Origin: CAG-791 sp963655255
GTDB taxonomy: Bacteria > Bacillota > Clostridia > Lachnospirales > Lachnospiraceae
Assembly (NCBI GenBank): GCA_963655255.1
Contig: CAVKEB010000042.1
Coordinates: 1-17,743 of the forward strand
Length of the DNA stretch: 17,743 bases
Reading direction: 5' to 3'
The stretch's first letter is position 1; each line of letters begins with the position of its first letter. Positions 5,598 through 11,741 of the stretch are shown here, piece after piece. Both the position numbers and the translations under genes were made by a program. A model generated the notes under the pieces. The model made no database searches and had not been told where the DNA came from. It saw nothing but the letters and a program-made list of their open reading frames with translations.

Positions 5598-6680
5598 ATG
5601 TCGATTATTGAAGTAAAGGATCTCTCCAAGACCTTTGACACGAAGGACGCGAAGGTAGAGGCCCTGAAGAACATCAATTTCTCGGTGGAAGCGGGAGACA
5701 TTTACGGAATCATCGGAATGTCCGGCGCAGGCAAGAGTACATTGGTCCGGTGCCTGAACTATCTGGAGGTTCCGACGAAGGGAACCGTCACGGTAGAGGG
5801 AAAGGAGCTCGGGAAGCTTGCTCCGAAGGAACTCCGTCAGCTGCGGGGCAGCATCAGTATGATTTTCCAGGGATTCAATCTCCTGATGCAGAGAACCGTG
5901 ATTGACAACATCTGTTTTCCGCTGACGATTCAGCAGAATCAGCTTTCGAAGCAGGAGATCCGCGCGAAAGCGGAGAAGCTTCTTGCCACCGTCGGACTTT
6001 CCGAGAAGGCAAACGCCTATCCGGCACAGCTCTCCGGCGGACAGAAGCAGCGCGTTGCCATCGCAAGAGCCCTTGCCAGTGATCCGAAGATCCTTCTGTG
6101 TGATGAGGCAACGAGTGCGCTGGATCCGCAGACAACGCAGTCCATTCTGCAGCTCCTTCGCAAGATCAATGAGGAGACCGGAATTACCATTGTGATCATT
6201 ACGCATCAGATGTCGGTGGTCCGCGAAATCTGCCGCCATGTCGCGATCGTGGAGAGCGGCGAGATCGTCGAGAACGGGCTGGTAGAGGATATTTTCACAC
6301 ATCCGAAGTCACGGGCTGCCAGACAGCTCATCATCGAGGGCAAGGACCCCGATGAATGGGAGAAGGAGCAGGAAGAGAAGAAGGCCCAGCAGCACGCGCA
6401 CATGGTATCCGAATTGCATGAGAGCAGAAGGGTCCGCATTGTTTTCACAAAGAATTCCTCTTATGAGCCGGTGATCGCCAATATGATTCTGGAGGTCGGA
6501 TGCCCGGTGAATATTCTGAAGGCAGACACGAAGGATGTCGGCGGCGTGGCAAGAGGAGAGATGATCCTCGGCCTTGCCAATGACCCGGAGGCAGCAGCCC
6601 GTCAGATTGCATATCTGGAAGAAAGGGGCCTGGCAGTGGAAGAGCTGACAGACGACAGAAGAGGAGGCAGCGCAAGATGA
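5598..6680 (+). CDS. metN: Methionine ABC transporter ATP-binding protein with NIL domain
   Basis: A 360-residue ATPase that powers methionine import at the inner face of the membrane. Walker A G-M-S-G-A-G-K-S-T is at 40-48, signature L-S-G-G-Q at 145-149, Walker B ending Asp169-Glu170, and the switch histidine is His203. The C-terminal part, about 275-350, has the size and pattern of the NIL domain, which senses the substrate amino acid in MetN proteins. The ATG at 5598 has GAGG seven bases upstream, supplied by the end of the 108-bp element. The frame stays open to 5397, but the upstream part is that element and is not coding. The stop overlaps the metI start by four bases (ATGA at 6677-6680), indicating translational coupling. 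Confidence 0.95.
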   Translation: MSIIEVKDLSKTFDTKDAKVEALKNINFSVEAGDIYGIIGMSGAGKSTLVRCLNYLEVPTKGTVTVEGKELGKLAPKELRQLRGSISMIFQGFNLLMQRTVIDNICFPLTIQQNQLSKQEIRAKAEKLLATVGLSEKANAYPAQLSGGQKQRVAIARALASDPKILLCDEATSALDPQTTQSILQLLRKINEETGITIVIITHQMSVVREICRHVAIVESGEIVENGLVEDIFTHPKSRAARQLIIEGKDPDEWEKEQEEKKAQQHAHMVSELHESRRVRIVFTKNSSYEPVIANMILEVGCPVNILKADTKDVGGVARGEMILGLANDPEAAARQIAYLEERGLAVEELTDDRRGGSAR

Positions 6681-7336
6681 GTGCACAGGAAATTCAGATG
6701 ATTGCGGAAGGTGTCCGCGATACCCTCTATATGACCATCGTCTCGACTTTGTTCGGATATGTCGTGGGCCTTCCGTGGGGGATTGTCCTTACGGTCACCG
6801 GGAAGGACGGCCTTCGGCCGAACAACGTCATTTACCGGATTCTGGATGTTATTACGAACATCATGCGTTCCATTCCGTTCCTGATCCTTCTGATTCTGGT
6901 CCTCCCGCTGACCAGGGTGATCGTAGGCAAAACCTACGGATCCACGGCAACCATTGTTCCTCTGGTCATCTCGGCGGCACCGCTGATTGCCAGAATGGTG
7001 GAGTCCTCTCTGAACGAGGTGGACAAGGGCGTGATTGAAGCAGCCCAGTCGATGGGAGCCAACAATCTGCAGATCGTATGGAAGGTTCTGCTGGGAGAGG
7101 CGAGAGTTTCCCTGATTTCCGGAGCGACGATCACCATCGGAACGATCCTCGGATATTCCGCAATGGCAGGAACCGTCGGCGGCGGCGGACTCGGCGATAT
7201 CGCAATCCGCTACGGTTATTACCGCTGGCAGGCCAATATCCTGATCACGACGGTTATCCTTCTGATTGCGCTGGTACAGGTTTTCCAGTTCATCGGAACC
7301 GTGATTTCGGTCCGTCTCGACAAGAGACATATCTGA
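6677..7336 (+). CDS. metI: Methionine ABC transporter permease
   Basis: A 219-residue membrane protein, the usual MetI length, forming the channel of the MetNIQ importer as a homodimer. Hydrophobic helices alternate with short loops, and the EAA coupling motif is visible as E-A-A-Q-S-M-G-A at 121-128, where MetN docks. GAGGAGG in the end of metN serves as ribosome site for the overlapping ATG. The next gene, metQ, follows after 193 bp in the same direction. Confidence 0.94.
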   Translation: MSAQEIQMIAEGVRDTLYMTIVSTLFGYVVGLPWGIVLTVTGKDGLRPNNVIYRILDVITNIMRSIPFLILLILVLPLTRVIVGKTYGSTATIVPLVISAAPLIARMVESSLNEVDKGVIEAAQSMGANNLQIVWKVLLGEARVSLISGATITIGTILGYSAMAGTVGGGGLGDIAIRYGYYRWQANILITTVILLIALVQVFQFIGTVISVRLDKRHI

Positions 7337-7529
7337 TCCGGGCGAGAGCCATCCTGACTTTGCACTTTTGGTTCCGGAAGCCGCGAGAAGGGGCGGCAGC
7401 ATTTTCTTTGGGAATGCATCGGCAGACATCATGACTGCCGTTGTATATAGAACCTGGCTGCACAGCAGCCAAAACTTAATGGGGAACTTCCCCGCAGGCG
7501 CAGGTAGCGCAGAAAAGAGGAGAACTATT
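7337..7529 (+). other. metI-metQ spacer with two hairpins
   Basis: TGGCTGC (7455-7461)/GCAGCCA (7465-7471) forms a 7-bp stem with a three-base loop, and GGGGAA/TTCCCC (7481-7493) forms a tight hairpin just downstream. Neither has a T-run. In importer operons such spacers often stabilise the 3' mRNA segment so that the binding protein is made in excess; that role is inferred here. No separate promoter is obvious. Confidence 0.45.
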
Positions 7530-8441
7530 ATGAAAAACAAGTTTTTAGCAGTACTTGCAGCATCCACTCTTGCAGCAGGCATCCTGGCAGGCTGCGGCAA
7601 CTCTTCCGCTGACACCACGACGGCAGAGACTGCAGCAACGGATGCATCCACCGAAGCCGCTGCAGAAGAGACCACCGCAGCACCGGCAGACGGCGACAAT
7701 GTCATCAAGGTTGCCGCTTCCCAGACCCCTCACTCCGAGATCCTGGCAGCAGTCAAGGATCTTCTGGCAGAGGAAGGCTATGATCTCGAGGTTACCGTAT
7801 TCGAGGATTATGTTCAGCCGAACAACGTGGTAGAGTCCGGGGAGTTCGATGCGAACTACTTCCAGCACGTCAATTATCTGAACTCCTTCAATGAGGAGAA
7901 CGGAACGCACCTTGCCATCGCAGAGAACGGCAGGATTCACTATGAGCCCTTCGGAATCTACGGAGGAACCAAGAGCAGCCTGGATGATATCGCAGACGGC
8001 GATGCAATCGCAATCCCGAACGATACCACCAATGAGGCAAGAGCTCTGCTTCTTCTGCAGCAGGCAGGACTGATCACTCTGAAGGACGGTATCGGCGTTA
8101 CCGCAACCGTAAACGATGTGGAAGAGAACCCTCATAACCTGGAGCTGGTTGAGGTTGAGGCAGCACAGGTTTCGAAACAGCTTCCCAGCGTAGCCTTCGG
8201 CGTCATCAACGGCAACTATGCTCTTGAGGCAGGCCTGAACGTAGGTACGGATGCTCTGGTAACCGAGTCCGCAGACGGCGATGCGATTCAGCAGTATGTC
8301 AATGTCATCGCAGTCAAGGAAGGCAATGAGTCCGCTGCCAAGATCAAGGCTCTGACCGATGCTCTTCACTCCGATACTGCTGTGAAGTACATCAATGATA
8401 CCTATCAGGGAGCGGTTGTACCGTACGACGGAGAGCAGTAA
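7530..8441 (+). CDS. metQ: Methionine-binding lipoprotein of the MetNIQ importer
   Basis: A 303-residue NlpA/MetQ-family protein that captures methionine (or a related amino acid) outside the cell. The signal peptide starts M-K-N-K-F and ends in the lipobox L-A-G-C with Cys22 as lipid anchor; a Thr/Ala/Glu-rich linker follows to about residue 55. The mature part starts V-I-K-V-A-A-S-Q-T-P-H-S-E-I-L and holds the family signature F-D-A-N-Y-F-Q-H. The ATG at 7530 follows AGAGGAGA. The frame is open back to 7368, but the lipoprotein signal fixes the start. Ligand choice between Met and Cys derivatives cannot be settled from sequence; the leader peptide favours sulfur amino acids. Confidence 0.94.
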   Translation: MKNKFLAVLAASTLAAGILAGCGNSSADTTTAETAATDASTEAAAEETTAAPADGDNVIKVAASQTPHSEILAAVKDLLAEEGYDLEVTVFEDYVQPNNVVESGEFDANYFQHVNYLNSFNEENGTHLAIAENGRIHYEPFGIYGGTKSSLDDIADGDAIAIPNDTTNEARALLLLQQAGLITLKDGIGVTATVNDVEENPHNLELVEVEAAQVSKQLPSVAFGVINGNYALEAGLNVGTDALVTESADGDAIQQYVNVIAVKEGNESAAKIKALTDALHSDTAVKYINDTYQGAVVPYDGEQ

Positions 8442-8494
8442 TTTATTCCAGAACGCAAGATCGTACAGAAGATCACACGCTCTTGTAAAACAAT

Positions 8495-8523
8495 TTGACA
8501 ATCCGCGCCGGATGCACTAGCAT
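8495..8523 (+). promoter_or_regulatory. Candidate promoter of the MATE leader
   Basis: TTGACA (8495-8500), 17 bp, then TAGCAT (8518-8523), which matches TATAAT at four of six bases. The -35 is perfect and the -10 moderate. The transcript would run through a terminator-like hairpin at 8580 and the second 108-bp element. A CCCGG/CCGGG hairpin follows the start. Apart from these signals and the element, 8442-8840 holds no gene I can support. Confidence 0.5.
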
Positions 8524-8579
8524 GAACCGGTACAAAACCCGGAATGCCGGGCGTGGATTTTTGAGAGCAATCTTTTTCG

Positions 8580-8623
8580 CCACACAGTTTTTGAACGAAT
8601 GTGTTCAGAGGCTGTGTGGTTTT
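8580..8623 (+). terminator. Terminator-like hairpin between metQ and the MATE gene
   Basis: CCACACAG (8580-8587) pairs with CTGTGTGG (8612-8619), with an inner TGAAC (8592-8596)/GTTCA (8603-8607) stem, followed by four T (8620-8623). The T-run is short. It may end metNIQ transcription, or act as an attenuator for the promoter at 8495. Confidence 0.5.
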
Positions 8624-8644
8624 GCTATGTGAGGAGAAGAAAAA

Positions 8645-8752
8645 GTTTGAACGTGACATTGATATGTCACGTTCAAACAGCAGCATCGGTGCTGACGCAC
8701 CGGCTGCCGCATTCGGCAAAACCGCCTGCGCGGATTTTGCCTCAGCGAGGTA
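8645..8752 (+). repeat. 108-bp three-hairpin element, copy 2 (MATE leader)
   Basis: Same orientation and length as the metN copy, with eight differences. Hairpin I is GTTTGAACGTGACA (8645-8658) with TGTCACGTTCAAAC (8665-8678); relative to copy 1 an A-T pair has become C-G (8652/8671), so pairing is kept. Two changes lie in loop I, one in the linker at 8679, one in the bulge at 8702 and two in loop III (8728-8729). Flanking DNA is unrelated to copy 1, so the ends at about 8645 and 8752 define the unit. Confidence 0.8.
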
Positions 8753-8757
8753 AAAGA

Positions 8758-8859
8758 TTGGAAGACAGGTTCCGGATGGGTTTGTGGAGTATGGAGACAG
8801 GAAGAATCTGTCGGGAGATGTCGCGGGAAAGGAAGAGAAAATGGATCAGAGTTTTATGA
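8758..8859 (+). other. Possible TTG-started upstream ORF overlapping the MATE start
   Basis: GAGG at the end of the element (8747-8750) is seven bases before TTG at 8758, the same spacing as GAGG to ATG for metN in copy 1. From that TTG, 33 codons stay open and stop at 8857-8859, 19 bases past the MATE ATG in another frame. The peptide is Arg-rich and unlike any family I know. It could couple MATE translation to the element, or be chance. Confidence 0.22.
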
Positions 8860-10217
8860 AGACAAGGCCGGTACTGCCGCTGGTGGTGTCCATGTCGATG
8901 CCGATGGTGCTGTCGATGCTGGTCAATGCGCTGTACAACATCGTGGACAGCTTTTTCATTGCCAAAATCAGCGAGAATGCCATGACGGCACTGTCGCTGG
9001 TTTTCCCGCTCCAGAACATCATCGGTGCGGTCTGCATCGGCTTCGGGGTCGGTGTCAACGCGGCAGTGGCTTTTTACCTGGGGGCAGAGAGGCAGAAGGA
9101 TGCGGATGGAGCGGCCTCGCTGGGCGTTCTCCTGTCCCTGGTGCATGCCGTATTTCTGACCATCATCCTTTCCCTTGCGGTCCGGCCGTTTCTTGCCGCA
9201 TTCACGAAGGATCCGGAGGTGTTGGATTATGGCATCCGCTACGCGAGAATCGTGATTCTGTTCTCGGTCATCAATCAGGTTTCACTGGTCTACGAGAAGC
9301 TGTTCCAGGCAATCGGCAGCATGAAGGTGTCGATGGTCAGCATGATGGCGGGCTGCATCGCCAATATTATTCTGGATCCACTGATGATCTTCGGAATCGG
9401 ACCGTTCCCGGCCATGTCGATTGAGGGCGCGGCATATGCGACCATCCTCGGACAGGCGGTTACGCTTGCCGTCTATCTGGTGCTCTGGCTGAGAGGATCC
9501 CTGCACCTTCACATTTCCCTGCGGGAGGGATGGAGAGAGCGGCATCTGGCGGGGAGACTTTATAACGTGGGAATTCCGGCTTCCCTGAATCAGGCCCTCC
9601 CGTCGGTACTGATTTCCATGCTGAACGGAATTCTGGCGGGATATTCGCAGACCGGTATTCTGATTCTCGGAATTTATTATAAGCTGCAGACCTTCATCTA
9701 TCTGACCGCGAACGGGATTGTGCAGGGAATCCGGCCTCTGGTGGCCTACAACTACGGGGCCGGAGAGGAGAAGCGGGTGAGCAGCATTTTCCGGACGGCC
9801 TTGTGCATGGCGCTGGCCGTGATGGGAATCGGAACTGTGATCTGCGTCTGCGCGCCGGGCTGGTGTATGGGGCTGTTTACGGAGAATCCGGAAACCGTCC
9901 GGCAGGGAGCGACAGCGCTTCGGATCATCAGCGCGGGATTTTTGATTTCCGCAGTGTCGGTCACGGCGGCGGGAACGCTGGAAGGCCTTGGCAGAGGCGG
10001 AGATTCCTTTATCATTTCCCTTCTCCGGTACCTTGTTGTGATTCTGCCTGCGGCGTATGTGCTGAGCGGAATTTTCGGAATGAACGGGGTATGGATGGCT
10101 TTCCCCGCGGCGGAATTCATCACGGCGGGCGTATCGGCTCTCCTGTACCGCGCTGTGCGGGGGAAGCTGCGTCATGAGCTTCATCCGCAAAATGGTCACG
10201 GGAAAACAAACAAATAG
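8841..10217 (+). CDS. MATE-family multidrug/toxin efflux transporter
   Basis: A 458-residue membrane protein, the usual MATE length, with about twelve hydrophobic helices in two related halves. These antiporters expel organic cations, drugs or metabolites using Na+ or H+ gradients. Family features include the N-terminal M-V-L-S-M-L-V-N-A-L-Y-N-I-V-D-S-F-F region and the second-half segment with G-I-V-Q-G-I-R-P-L-V-A-Y-N-Y-G-A. I chose the ATG at 8841 (M-D-Q-S-F-M) because AAGGAAG lies just upstream; ATG at 8784 in the same frame adds 19 hydrophilic residues and has a poorer site. It has a long leader with the second copy of the 108-bp element and its own terminator at 10227. The substrate is unknown; the shared leader suggests co-regulation with metNIQ, which is inference. 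Confidence 0.92.
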   Translation: MDQSFMKTRPVLPLVVSMSMPMVLSMLVNALYNIVDSFFIAKISENAMTALSLVFPLQNIIGAVCIGFGVGVNAAVAFYLGAERQKDADGAASLGVLLSLVHAVFLTIILSLAVRPFLAAFTKDPEVLDYGIRYARIVILFSVINQVSLVYEKLFQAIGSMKVSMVSMMAGCIANIILDPLMIFGIGPFPAMSIEGAAYATILGQAVTLAVYLVLWLRGSLHLHISLREGWRERHLAGRLYNVGIPASLNQALPSVLISMLNGILAGYSQTGILILGIYYKLQTFIYLTANGIVQGIRPLVAYNYGAGEEKRVSSIFRTALCMALAVMGIGTVICVCAPGWCMGLFTENPETVRQGATALRIISAGFLISAVSVTAAGTLEGLGRGGDSFIISLLRYLVVILPAAYVLSGIFGMNGVWMAFPAAEFITAGVSALLYRAVRGKLRHELHPQNGHGKTNK

Positions 10218-10226
10218 AACTTGAGA

Positions 10227-10253
10227 GAGAGGGTGCTTCGGTGTCCTCTTTTT
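10227..10253 (+). terminator. Rho-independent terminator after the MATE gene
   Basis: GAGGGTGC (10229-10236), a TTCG tetraloop and GTGTCCTC (10241-10248) form an 8-bp stem with three G-U wobbles, extended by weak A-U pairs. Five T follow at 10249-10253, then A and five more T. Confidence 0.78.
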
Positions 10254-10279
10254 ATTTTTGAAAAACAGGTGGAGATTTG

Positions 10280-10387
10280 AAAATCTGACTGAATGAAAAT
10301 AGAAAATATGACTGAATGAAAATAGAAAAACAGACTGAACGAGAATATGAAAATTGACTGAATGAAATTGCAAAATCTGACTGAATG
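10280..10387 (+). repeat. Five iteron-like direct repeats with exact 23-bp period
   Basis: The core GACTGAATG occurs at 10287, 10310, 10356 and 10379, and as GACTGAACG at 10333, so all five start exactly 23 bp apart. Each is preceded by an A-rich run such as AAAATCT or AAAATAT, and the spacers are similar but not identical. The array is AT-rich, contains no gene, and ends about 35 bp before the ATPase gene at 10422. A regular 23-bp period (about two helical turns) would place bound protein on one face of the DNA. Confidence 0.8.
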
Positions 10388-10396
10388 CAGTATTCT
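10368..10396 (+). promoter_or_regulatory. Candidate promoter of the AAA_14/DUF4143 gene
   Basis: TTGCAA (10368-10373), 17 bp, TATTCT (10391-10396). The last repeat core (10379-10387) lies between the two hexamers, so a protein binding the array would directly affect this promoter. Start near 10403 leaves only a short leader before TAAGGAGG at 10407-10414. Confidence 0.4.
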
Positions 10397-10421
10397 GAAA
10401 TGGCATTAAGGAGGTTGCATC

Positions 10422-11702
10422 ATGGGAACAGAAGAATATCGTGAAAGAATCATTGATGCCAAGGTAGAGGAATATTTAATGGCATTTGGGGCCGTTTGTA
10501 TAGAAGGTCCCAAATGGTGTGGTAAAACCTGGACATCTTCCCACCACGCAAAGAGTGCAATTTATATTGGAAGTCCGGAGGGGAATTTTCAAAATCGGCA
10601 ATTGGCGCAGCTGTCCCCGGCGTTGGTATTGGAGGGAGCTACACCTCGCCTGCTGGATGAGTGGCAGGAAGTTCCGCCTCTTTGGGATGCAGTGCGATAT
10701 CAGGTGGATCAGCGGGGGCAAAAAGGACAGTTCATCCTAACTGGATCTGCGACTCCGAATCATAAAGGAATTCTTCATAGCGGAGCTGGAAGAATCGGGA
10801 GATTACGAATGCGGCCGATGTCTTTGTACGAATCCGGAGATTCCAGCGGAGTGGTTTCTCTGGAGCAGTTGTGCAAAGGGGAAGTTTCTCCGTCGTTGAC
10901 AGGTGAAGTAGATTTGAAGAACCTGGTTCGATTTATTGTCCGGGGTGGATGGCCTGGGAATCTGGAGATCCCCGAGAAACAGGCTGGATTGCTGCCGAAA
11001 GAATATCTTACTGCGGTCATTGAGGATGATGTTTACCGCGTCGATGATGTGAAACGTGACTCTTTGAAAATGCTGCAGCTTCTTCGCTCATTGGCAAGAA
11101 ATGAAAGTACAACGGCGACCAACCGGACATTAATCAAGGATATCAGGGCAACGGATGAGGATGATATTGATGGCAATACTGTCGCTGCATATCTGGATAT
11201 CTTCAGGAGATTATTTCTTATAGACAATCAACCTCCCTTTTCAGCGTCTGGGATACGATCATCAGTCCGAATCAAGCAGGCAGAAAAGAGGCACTTGGCG
11301 GATCCGTCTCTGGCATGTGCACTGTTGAAGGCGACCCCGGAGAGTCTGATTGGAGACTTGGAAACTCTGGGCTTTTTATTTGAATCATTATGCGAGCGTG
11401 ATTTGCGGATCTATGCGGAAGCTTTTGGCGGGAGGCTGTACCATTATCAGGACTACAGTAATCGTGAAATTGATGCGGTTATTGAGAGACCGGATGGAGA
11501 ATGGGCGGCATTTGAAATCAAGCTCGGCGCGAATCAGATTGATGCAGCAGCGGAAAACCTGTTGACCATTCAACGGGAGATTGCGGCTGTCCCACAGGCA
11601 AAAGCACCTTCCGTTTTGTGTGTATTGTGCGGACTGTCCAATGCAGTATACCAGCGCCCGGACGGGGTTTTTGTAGTGCCAATTACTGCATTGAAGAATT
11701 AG
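10422..11702 (+). CDS. AAA_14/DUF4143-family ATP-binding protein
   Basis: A 426-residue P-loop ATPase. Walker A is G-P-K-W-C-G-K-T at 29-36, Walker B ends L-L-D-E-W with Asp79-Glu80, and the sensor-like L-T-G-S-A-T-P follows at about residue 105. The C-terminal half is DUF4143-like and contains D351 followed by E-I-K at 365-367, a PD-(D/E)XK-type pattern (R-E-I-D then F-E-I-K). Such proteins are common and often multi-copy in Clostridia and Bacteroides; their function is not established, with proposals ranging from toxin-like to regulatory or mobile-associated roles. The start is fixed by TAAGGAGG at 10407-10414. The five 23-bp repeats sit directly upstream. Codon use looks more AT-rich than the MATE or helicase genes, which hints at separate origin. 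Confidence 0.88.
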   Translation: MGTEEYRERIIDAKVEEYLMAFGAVCIEGPKWCGKTWTSSHHAKSAIYIGSPEGNFQNRQLAQLSPALVLEGATPRLLDEWQEVPPLWDAVRYQVDQRGQKGQFILTGSATPNHKGILHSGAGRIGRLRMRPMSLYESGDSSGVVSLEQLCKGEVSPSLTGEVDLKNLVRFIVRGGWPGNLEIPEKQAGLLPKEYLTAVIEDDVYRVDDVKRDSLKMLQLLRSLARNESTTATNRTLIKDIRATDEDDIDGNTVAAYLDIFRRLFLIDNQPPFSASGIRSSVRIKQAEKRHLADPSLACALLKATPESLIGDLETLGFLFESLCERDLRIYAEAFGGRLYHYQDYSNREIDAVIERPDGEWAAFEIKLGANQIDAAAENLLTIQREIAAVPQAKAPSVLCVLCGLSNAVYQRPDGVFVVPITALKN

Positions 11703-11741
11703 TTTGGGGAGCTGCACTTGCTTTTTTGGGGGAAAAATGGA

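Noticed and set aside
7455..7493. Terminator between metI and metQ
   Set aside because: The hairpins have no T-run and metQ needs to be transcribed with metNI; a processing or stabilising role is more likely.
5485..8752. Composite transposon bounded by the two 108-bp elements
   Set aside because: No transposase lies between them, no target duplication is visible, and the enclosed genes are ordinary chromosomal metNIQ.
8599..8757. ORF start at 8599 running through copy 2 of the element
   Set aside because: It reads through structured repeat DNA, has no ribosome site, and matches no protein family; only its tail from TTG 8758 is kept as a weak possibility.
10280..10387. CRISPR array
   Set aside because: The conserved core is only nine bases, the spacers resemble each other, and there are no cas genes; the pattern fits phased binding sites better.
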